IMG/VR virus record: IMGVR_UViG_3300049727_000049
Span: 1 to 22,087 of that record
Strand: one strand, 5' to 3'
DNA from: a virus
Length of the DNA stretch: 22,087 nt
Shown here: in pieces, positions 1 to 6,552 of the stretch
How positions within the stretch are numbered: position 1 is the first letter of the stretch
Layout: every line of letters begins with the position of its first letter
The notes under the pieces: model-generated
Told to the model about the DNA's origin: nothing
Seen by the model: only the letters and a program-made list of their open reading frames with translations
Database searches by the model: none
Made by a program: the position numbers and the translations under genes

Positions 1-94
1 GATGTTTCGCCGCCTGAAAAGATTTATGGATTCCTACATAATTAAAATCCTTGCCTGCGTTTTTATCTATTAGAATCCATATTTCCTCTTTCAT
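1..94 (-). CDS. Partial small protein, runs off the left edge
   Basis: An ATG at 94 on the minus strand opens a frame that stays open to the window edge (31 codons visible). It begins MKEEIWILIDKNAGKDFNYV. The direction and close spacing match the leftward early block, and the next gene upstream ends at 124. I do not recognise it; the visible part looks like an ordinary soluble protein. The C-terminus lies outside the window. Confidence 0.5.
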   Translation of the reverse strand, partial: MKEEIWILIDKNAGKDFNYVGIHKSFQAAKH

Positions 95-123
95 TTAATT
101 ATGGTTATTGGTTGATAAAGGGG

Positions 124-291
124 TTAGCAAGTTGTTATTGGATAATTAGGTATAAAGGGATAATTTGGATTTTGCGGATTTGTCGGACTTGGAATATTAA
201 AAGGTGGCACAGTCCAATTATTTTGATGAACATAAATATGTATTTCTACTACTTGCTTTTTTGGCTCTTTCTTTGTTGTTTTCTTTTTCAT
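124..291 (-). CDS. Small Lys-rich/Pro-Asn-rich protein (55 aa)
   Basis: The frame could open further upstream, but the first good ATG is at 291, which avoids overlap with the gene ending at 294 and follows the A/T-rich start context of this block. The N-terminus is strongly basic (MKKKTTKKEPKK). A short strand-like stretch follows (VVEIHIYV), then a proline- and asparagine-rich tail ending in Cys. There is no known domain. The low-complexity tail and small size make the call moderate. A longer rightward frame overlaps it, but every supported neighbour is leftward. Confidence 0.45.
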   Translation of the reverse strand: MKKKTTKKEPKKQVVEIHIYVHQNNWTVPPFNIPSPTNPQNPNYPFIPNYPITTC

Positions 292-293
292 AT

Positions 294-707
294 TTACTCT
301 TTTAGGATTGATAAACAATCGTCTAAAATCCAATCACCATCCCGTAATTCTTCAGTGGAATATTGTTTCTTTCTTTTCTCTATCTTATCCACAAAACTCT
401 CCCTTTGATTGGCGAGGGCGGTGGTGATGGCGGAGGAGATGAAATCTTTATTATCCTTTAAATAAAAATTAGATAGATGATGTGAACTAGCTACATCTTC
501 TTGCATTGTCTCAAATTTTTTCTCAAACTCAACTTCCCATCCCTGCTTCACTTCTTTTAGTGGAGTAGAATCATGGCAGATACATTCACACTTAAAAGTA
601 GCTATTCTTTCTGTAATTTTTGCACAATGTTCAAATTTATCAGGGTGGCAATTACCACATTCTACTGTTTTACCTACTTGCATAAAATTGTTTTGTTCTT
701 TTGCCAT
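294..707 (-). CDS. Hypothetical protein with Cys/His cluster (137 aa)
   Basis: I chose the ATG at 707 (MAKEQNNF); a TTG four codons upstream is possible. The N-terminal half has CGNC near residues 18-21 and CECIC with a following His near residues 40-46, a likely metal-binding site. The C-terminal half is charged and helical (KKFETMQEDVASS, then VDKIEKRKKQYSTEELRDGD). It ends 3 bp before the next gene's start, as expected in a co-transcribed early cluster. No family is recognised; structural zinc is an inference from the cysteine spacing. Confidence 0.6.
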   Translation of the reverse strand: MAKEQNNFMQVGKTVECGNCHPDKFEHCAKITERIATFKCECICHDSTPLKEVKQGWEVEFEKKFETMQEDVASSHHLSNFYLKDNKDFISSAITTALANQRESFVDKIEKRKKQYSTEELRDGDWILDDCLSILKE

Positions 708-727
708 TTTCTTTCCCAAGATGGGAG

Positions 728-1045
728 TTATTTATCACTTACTATTAAATCGTATAAATTACTCAGAGTTTTAATTGGGATTTTCTTGCCCTTCTTATCT
801 TTAACACTGTTTAATATCTTGGAATTTTTTCCGCAATTACATTCATATAACCAATAGACTATCCAATCGTATTTATCATTTACCGCCATTTTAAGAGAAT
901 CAACTACTAATGTTTCATACTGACCGAAAGAAATGTAGTTAAAATCTGGGTCAAACTTTAGAAAAGCCTCGTTCAAATCATCTTCACATTTCTTAATATT
1001 TACTAATTTATTCATTAACTCTATAAACTTTTTCTTTTTTTCCAT
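728..1045 (-). CDS. Hypothetical protein (105 aa)
   Basis: An ATG at 1045 opens a 105-residue frame with a very basic N-terminus (MEKKKKFIEL), a helical first half, and an aromatic, Cys-containing centre (YDWIVYWLYECNCGKNSK). Its start is about 115 bp from the next leftward gene, the longest gap in this part of the block. I recognise no domain. A TTGACA lies upstream on this strand, but its -10 position would overlap the start codon, so I do not claim a promoter. Confidence 0.6.
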   Translation of the reverse strand: MEKKKKFIELMNKLVNIKKCEDDLNEAFLKFDPDFNYISFGQYETLVVDSLKMAVNDKYDWIVYWLYECNCGKNSKILNSVKDKKGKKIPIKTLSNLYDLIVSDK

Positions 1046-1162
1046 ATAGATTAATTAACTAACTTGTGTCAATGGTTCTCCTAAGCCCACAAATCTATTA
1101 CATTTATAATGATTGTACACAGGACTATAATAAACAGTGTAAAAATTATTTTATACATACAC

Positions 1163-1360
1163 TTAGGGTCTCAGAGCCATTACGATACTTACAAAATTCG
1201 ACCAACCAACCACATTTTTTCTAGCCACAACTGGCACAAACTTGGGTAGTTCAACACTTGGACGTTTAGTCCACTCCACCAATGCCTCCCTGTCCACTAA
1301 CTCCTTGTAAGCTCTTTCATTCCTTGAATTAAGTGATTTCTCAAAAAGTTTCTTGTTCAT
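1163..1360 (-). CDS. Small basic hypothetical protein (65 aa)
   Basis: An ATG at 1360, preceded by an A-rich stretch, opens a 65-residue frame starting MNKKLFEKSLNSRNERAYKE. The first half looks like a charged helix; the second is more hydrophobic (VPVVARKNVVGWSNFVSIVM). There is no signal peptide and the hydrophobic part is too short and polar for a firm membrane call. It lies 16 bp downstream of the zinc-ribbon gene, so it is probably co-transcribed. Function unknown. Confidence 0.45.
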   Translation of the reverse strand: MNKKLFEKSLNSRNERAYKELVDREALVEWTKRPSVELPKFVPVVARKNVVGWSNFVSIVMALRP

Positions 1361-1376
1361 ATTTTTGTTTTTTTAA

Positions 1377-1583
1377 TTAAAATAATTTAGGCTGACAATC
1401 GAAACAAATGTACTTGCGTTGGTGTTTCCCCGTTAAACTTTTATCTCTTTGAACCCCGCAAGTTATGCAGACTTTCAACACCCTTATCCCCGTTCTCCCT
1501 GCACTCGACTTATAACCAACATCACCAGCACGCAATCTGGAGAAGTTCTTTTTGTCTTTTTGTCGCTGTGTTCCATTGCTCAT
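1377..1583 (-). CDS. Small zinc-ribbon-type protein (68 aa)
   Basis: This 68-aa basic protein carries two CxxC pairs in its C-terminal half (CITC and CFDC, 16 residues apart), the layout of a small zinc ribbon. The N-terminus is rich in Lys, Arg and Ser. The start at 1583 lies inside the 3' end of the RusA-like gene, a 62-bp out-of-frame overlap, suggesting coupled translation. Small zinc ribbons are common among early phage genes and often bind nucleic acid or host proteins; the actual role is not visible. Confidence 0.6.
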   Translation of the reverse strand: MSNGTQRQKDKKNFSRLRAGDVGYKSSAGRTGIRVLKVCITCGVQRDKSLTGKHQRKYICFDCQPKLF

Positions 1584-1923
1584 TTTCTTTTTTTAGACTA
1601 ATAATTTCTACCTCAATTCTATCTCTTGTTGCCCAAAATTTCTCTACATTAAATCTCTTTACCATGCAGTCATCCGTAATCAAATCACATTTAACCATTA
1701 TATCTTCAAGACATTTTACGAAGTTTGAACAGTCTGAGTTTGTGAAATTATTCTTCAGATAAAATCTATAATGTATTTCAACCCAACCATCAATATGCTT
1801 CTTTGGTAACAGATAGGATAGCTCTTTCTCAAAATCAGTATAAAATGACGACTTGAATCTCCGACCTCCACGCCACGCCTTGTTCACGCTCATGGGTCTA
1901 ATATCAACAGAGAAGTTTATCAT
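1522..1923 (-). CDS. rusA: RusA-like Holliday junction resolvase
   Basis: RusA-family endonucleases are small homodimeric, metal-dependent nucleases that cleave Holliday junctions in phage recombination and packaging. The 133-aa product has the family layout: an N-terminal strand and RPMSVNKAWRGG near residues 9-20, a Tyr/Asp-containing helix, then the acidic core with Asp64, Asn67 and Asp74, and Asp84/Asp85 in LITDD. These match the catalytic aspartate pattern of E. coli RusA (120 aa). The ATG at 1923 overlaps the previous gene's stop by one base (TGATG). The C-terminal ~25 residues are Lys/Gln-rich and encoded where the zinc-ribbon gene overlaps. The resolvase beside a putative DNA-binding protein and a Cas4-like nuclease points to a recombination module. 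Confidence 0.85.
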   Translation of the reverse strand: MINFSVDIRPMSVNKAWRGGRRFKSSFYTDFEKELSYLLPKKHIDGWVEIHYRFYLKNNFTNSDCSNFVKCLEDIMVKCDLITDDCMVKRFNVEKFWATRDRIEVEIISLKKENEQWNTATKRQKELLQIACW

Positions 1924-2192
1924 CAAAATGGGTCTCCAAACTTACAGACTTCATCAGGGTGATTAAGAATTTTCTCGACTATGTCAATCTGGCTAGGTGT
2001 TATGTACTCATTCTCTTCGATATAATCTAAAACGGATTGTAGGTATTCGTGATTACTCTCATATTCCACCCTTCCCACAGCCTCTTGCAACTGCCCAAAA
2101 TACGACAAAGTGCGTTCTGCATATTTTCCCTTGTTCTCTTCTTTGAGATTTTGTTTCAACTGCAAGAAGTTTTTGTAGGCGGGATTAGACAT
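1923..2192 (-). CDS. Hypothetical helical protein (89 aa)
   Basis: The start at 2192 has the AATAAATTTATG context shared by many genes in this block. The product is acidic and mostly helical, with NFLQLKQNLKEENKGKYAER early and LQSVLDYIEENEYITPSQID later. The C-terminal part resembles a small winged or helical domain, but I cannot place it. Its stop overlaps the RusA-like start by one base and it begins 5 bp after the putative OB-fold gene, so it belongs to the recombination operon. Confidence 0.6.
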   Translation of the reverse strand: MSNPAYKNFLQLKQNLKEENKGKYAERTLSYFGQLQEAVGRVEYESNHEYLQSVLDYIEENEYITPSQIDIVEKILNHPDEVCKFGDPF

Positions 2193-2196
2193 AAAT

Positions 2197-2547
2197 TTAT
2201 TCTAAATTCTTTACACTTGACACAAGGTATTTAGTGTGAAAACCCTCCCCTTTTTTCGTCACGACGAAGCTACTACCAACATCAACACCAGCAGATTCAA
2301 GTGCTGTGACTGCGTTTTCAGAAGAAACAGACCATGTCTTCCTTGCAGAACCATCAGCAGTTTCAACCTTAACAGTCATTTGTAATACGATATATTTATC
2401 TCCGTCATTATTCTCTTTTTCAGCAGGAATAATTTCCAACACTTCTAAAACCTTTGCAGGTATATTTGTTTCAGGTTTAAATACAGGGGACAATTCTTGC
2501 TTTCTCTCTCTAAATGCTTTTGCTAATTCACTAAATTTTGATGACAT
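2197..2547 (-). CDS. Putative OB-fold ssDNA-binding protein (116 aa)
   Basis: Start at 2547 in an AAATAAATATATG context. After a charged N-terminal helix (residues 1-17), the rest alternates hydrophobic and polar residues like a five-strand OB barrel: IPAKVLEVLEIIPAE, DKYIVLQMTVKVET, ARKTWSVSSENAVTALESAG, SSFVVTKKGEGFHTKYLV. Small phage single-strand-binding proteins often have this size and pattern. The position between an excisionase-type regulator and a RusA-like resolvase fits. There is no acidic C-terminal tail typical of bacterial SSB. The fold assignment is by eye from the strand pattern, so function stays tentative. Confidence 0.5.
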   Translation of the reverse strand: MSSKFSELAKAFRERKQELSPVFKPETNIPAKVLEVLEIIPAEKENNDGDKYIVLQMTVKVETADGSARKTWSVSSENAVTALESAGVDVGSSFVVTKKGEGFHTKYLVSSVKNLE

Positions 2548-2556
2548 ATATTTATT

Positions 2557-2871
2557 TTATTTGTTGTTATTATTGTTTTTATTATTGTTTTTAATATTAT
2601 TAATTTCCTCTAACCGATTCTCCACCTCCCCATCCGTCATCTTATCAATCACAGAACCCTCCTTGCGTTCAACCACAAATCTAAGACTATCAAGAAAAAT
2701 TTTAAAATCATTTTTCTGTATCTTAAATTCTTGTGTACCGACCTTGAAAGCTCGAAGTTTTCCTGTTTTGATATGTTTTCTAATTGTGGCTGGATGACAA
2801 CCTAAAAACTTAGCACAATCATCCACGTACAACCACTCATTCGTTATTTCATTGTTATTTTCTTCCATCAT
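2557..2871 (-). CDS. Excisionase-type helix-turn-helix DNA-binding protein
   Basis: Residues 12-64 match the MerR/excisionase-type winged helix: EWLYVDDCAKFLGCHPATIR gives the helix-turn-helix, followed by KHIKTGKLRAFKVG, which ends in the usual wing. The C-terminus is charged and ends in a long Asn/Lys tract encoded by an AT-rich repeat. Such small proteins bind DNA as regulators or recombination directionality factors; no integrase is in view, so a regulatory role is more likely. A TATAAT-type promoter lies immediately upstream and would give an almost leaderless mRNA. It is the first gene of the segment that continues into the OB-fold and RusA-like genes. Confidence 0.75.
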   Translation of the reverse strand: MMEENNNEITNEWLYVDDCAKFLGCHPATIRKHIKTGKLRAFKVGTQEFKIQKNDFKIFLDSLRFVVERKEGSVIDKMTDGEVENRLEEINNIKNNNKNNNNNK

Positions 2872-2879
2872 GTTTACAT

Positions 2880-2908
2880 ATTATACTACTGTTAATCACT
2901 GTCTACAA
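2880..2908 (-). promoter_or_regulatory. Predicted sigma70 promoter of the HTH gene
   Basis: On the minus strand, TTGTAG (2903-2908), a 17-bp spacer and a perfect TATAAT (2880-2885). Transcription would begin near 2873, only a few bases before the ATG at 2871 (second ATG at 2868). The -35 is weak (3 of 6), but spacing and -10 are ideal. Confidence 0.5.
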
Positions 2909-2929
2909 CTAATTATGTGGATAACCGAC

Positions 2930-3052
2930 CTATTCATTCTCCCTGTCATCCTCCTCTTCGACCTCCTCATTGAAATCAGGGTTGTCCTCTGTCTCATCAG
3001 GATCTCTAAAATTATAATCTGTCATACCACGTGGGTCTAAAAATATTCCCAT
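2930..3052 (-). CDS. Very acidic 40-aa microprotein
   Basis: The frame starts at 3052 with the ATAAATATATG context seen at other starts here. It encodes 40 residues starting MGIFLDPRGMTDYNFRD and ending in a strongly acidic tail (EEVEEEDDRENE). It fills an otherwise unexplained gap and ends just before the promoter of the HTH gene. The gene upstream ends 4 bp away. The acidic tail suggests a DNA mimic or a protein-binding tail, but no family is recognised. Confidence 0.5.
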   Translation of the reverse strand: MGIFLDPRGMTDYNFRDPDETEDNPDFNEEVEEEDDRENE

Positions 3053-3056
3053 ATAT

Positions 3057-3428
3057 TTATGAAAATCGCACTTTAACACTTTCCGACAAAAGTGCTTCCA
3101 TGGTTAATGTCAAGTCTCGAAGCGACAACTTAAAACCTTCCTGTGTTCCCTCTAAAGAAATATCTTTGTTTAAATTTTCACTCCAATACAAATAATTATG
3201 ATAAAGCACATTCATTGAGCGGCACAACTGCTCGTATCTTTCCAGTGAAAACTCCGTATTATCCTCACATGTGATTCGTGGGGCTTCCATCAATTCTAGC
3301 TTGGCTTCCAAGGGCAAGGCACTCTGAAAAACAGCCTGTCTTTGCTCACGCTTTGCCTGTATTGACTCCCGTAACTTACTTAATGCACTATTCTGCCCTT
3401 TTGTACTCTCTAATTCATTATTTTCCAT
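3057..3428 (-). CDS. Hypothetical protein (123 aa)
   Basis: The true ATG is at 3428 (MENNELES); two codons earlier is only a TTG. The N-terminal 45 residues are a charged, probably helical stretch (SKLRESIQAKREQRQAVFQS). The middle has EAPRITCEDNTEFSLERYEQ, and the C-terminus LSLRDLTLTMEALLSESVKV looks helical. It lies between the zinc-ribbon gene and the acidic microprotein, all close-packed. No known domain is recognised. Confidence 0.6.
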   Translation of the reverse strand: MENNELESTKGQNSALSKLRESIQAKREQRQAVFQSALPLEAKLELMEAPRITCEDNTEFSLERYEQLCRSMNVLYHNYLYWSENLNKDISLEGTQEGFKLSLRDLTLTMEALLSESVKVRFS

Positions 3429-3454
3429 GTTCAATGTTCATTTAGTTATTTTAA

Positions 3455-3667
3455 TTATTTATGTGTCGCAAAAAATGCTTTCCTCTTATTCCTGCACTCT
3501 TTACACCTCTTTGGGTAACTCACTTCTTTAATCACACTGTGGTTAATCGGATTTTCTGACTGTTCTAAAAAACACTTGTTCAGAAATTCTTGTTCCCCCG
3601 CAGTAACTATAAATACTATCTTGCACTCCTTGCACTCAACTTCCATGTCCTTAAATTCGTTGTCCAT
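3455..3667 (-). CDS. Probable zinc-ribbon protein (zf-trcl type, 70 aa)
   Basis: The sequence matches the small 'probable zinc-ribbon' family: an N-terminal CKEC (Cys12, Cys15) followed by IVFIVTAGEQEFLNKCF, then YPKRCKECRNKRK (Cys55, Cys58). Four cysteines in two CxxC pairs around the VTAGEQEF signature would hold one zinc. Family members are common in bacteria and phages without a defined function. A strong leftward promoter sits 31-59 bp upstream of the start, so this gene likely heads a transcription unit of its own. Confidence 0.75.
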   Translation of the reverse strand: MDNEFKDMEVECKECKIVFIVTAGEQEFLNKCFLEQSENPINHSVIKEVSYPKRCKECRNKRKAFFATHK

Positions 3668-3697
3668 TGTTATAGGTTAAATATATTAATACAATAT

Positions 3698-3726
3698 ATT
3701 ATCCTATAACCGAATGTTCATGTCAA
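3698..3726 (-). promoter_or_regulatory. Near-consensus sigma70 promoter (leftward)
   Basis: Minus strand: TTGACA (3721-3726), exactly 17 bp, GATAAT (3698-3703; 5 of 6). It lies in the short gap between the Cas4-like gene's stop and the zinc-ribbon gene, giving a ~24-nt leader. The -35 lies just beyond the upstream gene's stop. Confidence 0.7.
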
Positions 3727-3728
3727 CT

Positions 3729-4601
3729 TCATGACTTTTTGATGAGCTTATTTTTCACTTTTATCTTGTCTTCTATGTCCAGTGACCACATCGGACTGCA
3801 CTTCTCGTGGTAGCTACAGTACTTACAAAGCCAGTTCGTCTTGTATTTTCCTTTGTCGAAAATAATCGGCTCTGGGAGCTTTAATAATTCAGGGTTTTCA
3901 TTATCAATCGCTTCTGATAATGCGTCCAAAATGGGGAGCACAATCTCATTAATTATATTTCTATTGTACTTTACAGCCACGCCATTGATTGTACAATCGT
4001 CCTTAGAAATATACGCATAATATCCATCAACTTCATCTTGAAAAAGCTCCCTGCGTAACCACAAATACGTTTGTAACTGTATCTGATGTTGCCACTGTAC
4101 GCCCATTTGCTCTTTTAACATGTACCAAAAACTATCGCTGTGCTGACTCTTCACTTCGAGCACACGCCTTTCGCCTTTATCATCTAAGAAAGTGCCATCA
4201 TCACGCCCGACAAGTGTCAAACTTTTGTACTTGAAACGGTACTCTGTTTGCCTGTCGAGCATACGTTCGCCCATTGACTCAATGATAAAGTCCTCAAAGA
4301 AGTTTCCTGCCTTAAAAACACCCAGCACTCTAGGCTCAATCGTGCCTGTTGGCTTCTCGCCCATCATCTCGTAATAAACGCCACGCAAACACCTATAAAG
4401 ACTTGAAACGTGCACCTCGCCTTTCTTGCTCTCGTAATACTCACTACTATCTTTAATCGTATTATCTGCGACTAATTTATCTTGCACCACACGCTGAAGG
4501 TTAAACTTACAATCATAGTCCAAAGTATTACTGTTGAACTGTGATTTTATAAAATTTTCAGCATTTTGGTACAAACGTATTTTGTTATTTTCCTGTTCCA
4601 T
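3729..4601 (-). CDS. Cas4/RecB-like PD-(D/E)XK exonuclease with Fe-S cysteines
   Basis: This 290-aa protein has the motif order of Cas4-like nucleases: His64 and Cys71 in EVHVSSLYRCLRG, the first catalytic acid in VGRDDGT (Asp134/135), the EVK core (Glu149, Lys151), the QhxxY-type helix in HQIQLQTYLW (residues 172-181), and a C-terminal cysteine triplet CKYCSYHEKC (Cys259, Cys262, Cys268) that with Cys71 can hold a 4Fe-4S cluster. Such enzymes resect or process DNA ends. No cas1, cas2 or repeat array is nearby, so this is a phage recombination nuclease rather than a CRISPR adaptation gene. Its start overlaps the upstream small gene by 17 bp. Confidence 0.8.
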   Translation of the reverse strand: MEQENNKIRLYQNAENFIKSQFNSNTLDYDCKFNLQRVVQDKLVADNTIKDSSEYYESKKGEVHVSSLYRCLRGVYYEMMGEKPTGTIEPRVLGVFKAGNFFEDFIIESMGERMLDRQTEYRFKYKSLTLVGRDDGTFLDDKGERRVLEVKSQHSDSFWYMLKEQMGVQWQHQIQLQTYLWLRRELFQDEVDGYYAYISKDDCTINGVAVKYNRNIINEIVLPILDALSEAIDNENPELLKLPEPIIFDKGKYKTNWLCKYCSYHEKCSPMWSLDIEDKIKVKNKLIKKS

Positions 4602-4809
4602 TTTGTTTAATTAAATTTTGTAATAATCTTTTTACCGCAAGTTCTGGAGTTGAACCAATTCCTTTAGCCCCAGAATTTTCACCCCATTCTAAAAACTTTT
4701 CTTCTGCAATCCAACAGTTTAATTTGCCTTTATTTGTATCTCTAAAAAGGCTCTGAAAACCACCCCCACATAATTCTATAAGTTCTCCCAATGTCTTTTT
4801 ATTTTCCAT
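4585..4809 (-). CDS. Hypothetical protein (74 aa)
   Basis: Start at 4809 (MENKKTLGEL). The middle, KGKLNCWIAEEKFLEWGENS followed by STPELAVKRLLQNL, resembles small single-domain phage proteins in which a short sheet is followed by a helix with Pro-Glu-Ala at its start. It overlaps the Cas4-like gene by 17 bp in another frame, suggesting coupled translation. Role unknown. Confidence 0.6.
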   Translation of the reverse strand: MENKKTLGELIELCGGGFQSLFRDTNKGKLNCWIAEEKFLEWGENSGAKGIGSTPELAVKRLLQNLIKQNGTGK

Positions 4810-4812
4810 AAT

Positions 4813-5073
4813 TTATAAATTCTCCATCCCCCCAATTAATTCTATTAATTCATCCACCTTCTCAATTATTTCATTTGCTTGCCCCGCTCTCTCTTCTTGA
4901 CTGCCCGCTTCGTCCCCGTTCCATTCACCAGCAATTTCTTCCGCCCACTTCTTAATTCCCTTTAAATCCATTTCAGCATAAGCCAGAAACATTTCCTCCT
5001 TTGTTGCTTCTTCGTTGTTCAAATTCTTTAAATGATTTTCTGCAATCTTCTTAAAATTTGTTTTATTTTCCAT
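4813..5073 (-). CDS. Acidic helical hypothetical protein (86 aa)
   Basis: The ATG at 5073 is one of the few in this block with a Shine-Dalgarno-like AAGGA at good distance. The product is almost all helix-forming and acidic (MENKTNFKKIAENHLKNLNN, then EEIAGEWNGDEAGSQEERAG and a final EIIEKVDELIELIGGMENL). It overlaps the upstream gene by 11 bp. No domain is recognised; size and charge would suit a protein-binding inhibitor, but that is only a guess. Confidence 0.6.
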   Translation of the reverse strand: MENKTNFKKIAENHLKNLNNEEATKEEMFLAYAEMDLKGIKKWAEEIAGEWNGDEAGSQEERAGQANEIIEKVDELIELIGGMENL

Positions 5074-5320
5074 ATTTTTCCTTGTCTTTTAACTCCCCCA
5101 CCTTGATAGCTTCTTTTTCCGCTTCCTCATTAAACTGTTTTTTATTTCTTTTCTCACATAACATATCTAATACTTCTGTCAATAAATTATCTGACAAAAC
5201 AAAACCGTCTTCATGCCTAATACGCAACTCACGCATTAAATCGGTTAATGCCAAGTTATAACCAATATCTTCACTCTTTGCGACCAAATCACGCACTGTT
5301 GTTATTGTTGTATTTTTCAT
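5063..5320 (-). CDS. Hypothetical protein (85 aa)
   Basis: Start ATG at 5320. The sequence runs TTITTVRDLVAKSEDIGYNL, then a helical stretch with RIRHEDGFVLSDNLLTEVLD and a highly charged C-terminus ending KEKYGK. It starts 7 bp after the upstream gene and overlaps the downstream one. I see no known motif. Confidence 0.55.
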   Translation of the reverse strand: MKNTTITTVRDLVAKSEDIGYNLALTDLMRELRIRHEDGFVLSDNLLTEVLDMLCEKRNKKQFNEEAEKEAIKVGELKDKEKYGK

Positions 5321-5326
5321 GTGTTT

Positions 5327-5650
5327 TTACACTAAGTTAATTATATCCTGCTCTTGTAATATATCCCCTAGCCCCCTTGTTCTCGCATTGACTGCGACCA
5401 CGATGCTACCTGAACCATCATACACTCTCTGCTCACGCTCTATAAGCCGTTTTAAGCGGGGTATATTTGTAATATCACCCCAAACACACTTTGACTGCAC
5501 AACTCTGCTCTCCGCACTGATAACGACCACATCAGCGGGGACATCAAGCTCTGTCTGCTCTTCAACTACCGCTTTAACCCAACCATTCTCTTTTTTCTTT
5601 TTATTGCTCTGCTCTAAACTAAGTAAAAATTGCTCTTCGTTTTTAGTCAT
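5327..5650 (-). CDS. Hypothetical protein (107 aa)
   Basis: Start ATG at 5650. After a charged N-terminal helix, the core has alternating hydrophobic strands (DVPADVVVISAESRVVQSKC, later GSGSIVVAVNARTRGLGDIL), suggesting a small alpha/beta domain. It sits 4-7 bp from both neighbours. No family is recognised and no catalytic motif is clear. Confidence 0.6.
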   Translation of the reverse strand: MTKNEEQFLLSLEQSNKKKKENGWVKAVVEEQTELDVPADVVVISAESRVVQSKCVWGDITNIPRLKRLIEREQRVYDGSGSIVVAVNARTRGLGDILQEQDIINLV

Positions 5651-5654
5651 ACAA

Positions 5655-5837
5655 CTAAATTATTCCGTTTTTCTCAAACTCTCCTAATAGCCCAAAACGA
5701 TGTCCAAGCTCCGTGAAAAACGCCTGTGCTTCCGCTAATTCACTATAGCTCATGCTCTCCTCACTCGCTCTGCTCTGCCACTCAATAGCATAGTCCCTCG
5801 CCTCTTCTTTTGTATTTATTATTATATTTTTGTCCAT
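5655..5837 (-). CDS. Small phage-type protein (60 aa)
   Basis: I place the start at 5837, where AATAAATTTATG precedes MDKNIIINTKEEARDYAIEW; a frame-open extension to 5888 would overlap the upstream gene. The pattern RDYAIEWQSRASEE, then SYSELAEAQAFFTELGHRFG and a terminal LLGEFEKNGII, is like a widespread class of ~60-90-aa phage proteins of unknown function, which I recall but cannot search here. Confidence 0.6.
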   Translation of the reverse strand: MDKNIIINTKEEARDYAIEWQSRASEESMSYSELAEAQAFFTELGHRFGLLGEFEKNGII

Positions 5838-5848
5838 AAATTTATTTA

Positions 5849-6184
5849 TTATTCTTTTAATATACTTTTGCCCATTTCCGCACTCCAAGTATTCTCTCTC
5901 AATAAATACTCCATAATTTCTTTTTCATTCTTTGCTGGTGTATCGGTATAATTAAAATAGAAATGCACGGGTATTTTCTTTGCATAAACATAAGAAACAA
6001 TTTGAAACGAGTTTTCAAATTTTGACTCTCTATACTCAAAATAATTCTCATACTCCCTTGCAAAGTCTGTATATTCCTCAATAAATTCTGTCGTGAAGTT
6101 ATAGCACTTCATTGCTCTGCCAAACTTTAAATGGATATAATTATCTTCGCTACCATACCAATTTATCTCTTTTTTTGTTTTCAT
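5849..6184 (-). CDS. Hypothetical aromatic-rich protein (111 aa)
   Basis: Start ATG at 6184. The protein is unusually rich in Tyr, Phe and Glu (FIEEYTDFAREYENYFEYRE; IPVHFYFNYTDTPAKNEKEI). It probably forms a compact alpha/beta domain. Spacing to neighbours is 7-12 bp. No motif is recognised. The aromatic, acidic make-up is typical of small phage proteins that bind host proteins, but nothing identifies a target. Confidence 0.6.
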   Translation of the reverse strand: MKTKKEINWYGSEDNYIHLKFGRAMKCYNFTTEFIEEYTDFAREYENYFEYRESKFENSFQIVSYVYAKKIPVHFYFNYTDTPAKNEKEIMEYLLRENTWSAEMGKSILKE

Positions 6185-6190
6185 ATCTTT

Positions 6191-6361
6191 TTATATTTTA
6201 TTTGTTGATAGTACTTTTATTTCTCTAGCCCCATTCTGTGCCTCATAAAGAAAAGCCTGTGCTATTGCCGACTGCTCACCATAACCACTCCAACGGCTCT
6301 GCATATTTTCTGTGTCGCCATTCTCTCGCTTGACTTCAAAATTTATTAAATAGTTTTCCAT
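6191..6361 (-). CDS. Small hypothetical protein (56 aa)
   Basis: I prefer the ATG at 6361 (MENYLINFEVKRENGD), 8 bp after the upstream stop, over an in-frame ATG at 6382 that would overlap that gene. It looks like strand, strand, helix, strand: INFEVKR, then SAIAQAFLYEAQNGAREIKV. The pattern suggests a small sheet with one helix. Function unknown. Confidence 0.55.
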   Translation of the reverse strand: MENYLINFEVKRENGDTENMQSRWSGYGEQSAIAQAFLYEAQNGAREIKVLSTNKI

Positions 6362-6368
6362 ATATATT

Positions 6369-6548
6369 TTATTTATTCTCAAACTCTAAAACAAAATCAC
6401 TTATAATAGCCCTAGCTTGTTTCGCATTGACACAATCTCGCTCTCGCAAGGTGTCCCCGTTGCCATTGACGACATCAACGCCTCCACGCTCTTTAATATA
6501 ACTAATTCTCAACTGTGTCCCGTCTTTACGCCATATATATTTATCCAT
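6369..6548 (-). CDS. Small hypothetical protein (59 aa)
   Basis: The frame is open to 6620, but the start that fits the operon is the ATG at 6548 (MDKYIWRKDGTQLRIS), 5 bp after the upstream stop. The sequence alternates short strands (YIWRKDGTQLRISYIKERGG, VDVVNGNGDTLRERD) with a C-terminal helix (NAKQARAIISDFVLEFENK). Architecture is similar in outline to the downstream 56-aa protein (strands then helix), but identity is not evident. Function unknown. Confidence 0.55.
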   Translation of the reverse strand: MDKYIWRKDGTQLRISYIKERGGVDVVNGNGDTLRERDCVNAKQARAIISDFVLEFENK

Positions 6549-6552
6549 AGAA

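Noticed and set aside
112-408. Rightward 98-aa frame near the left end
   Set aside because: Opposes the strand of all supported genes here and overlaps two better frames; composition is that of an antisense shadow.
1043-1072. TTGACA upstream of the gene starting at 1045 as a promoter
   Set aside because: The -10 would overlap the ATG, leaving no room for the transcript start before the gene.
2306-2797. Rightward 163-aa frame opposite the OB-fold and HTH genes
   Set aside because: Low-complexity Ser/Leu/Phe composition, antisense to two well-supported genes.
3729-4601. CRISPR adaptation locus (cas4)
   Set aside because: No cas1, cas2 or repeat-spacer array in the window; Cas4-like nucleases are common alone in phages.
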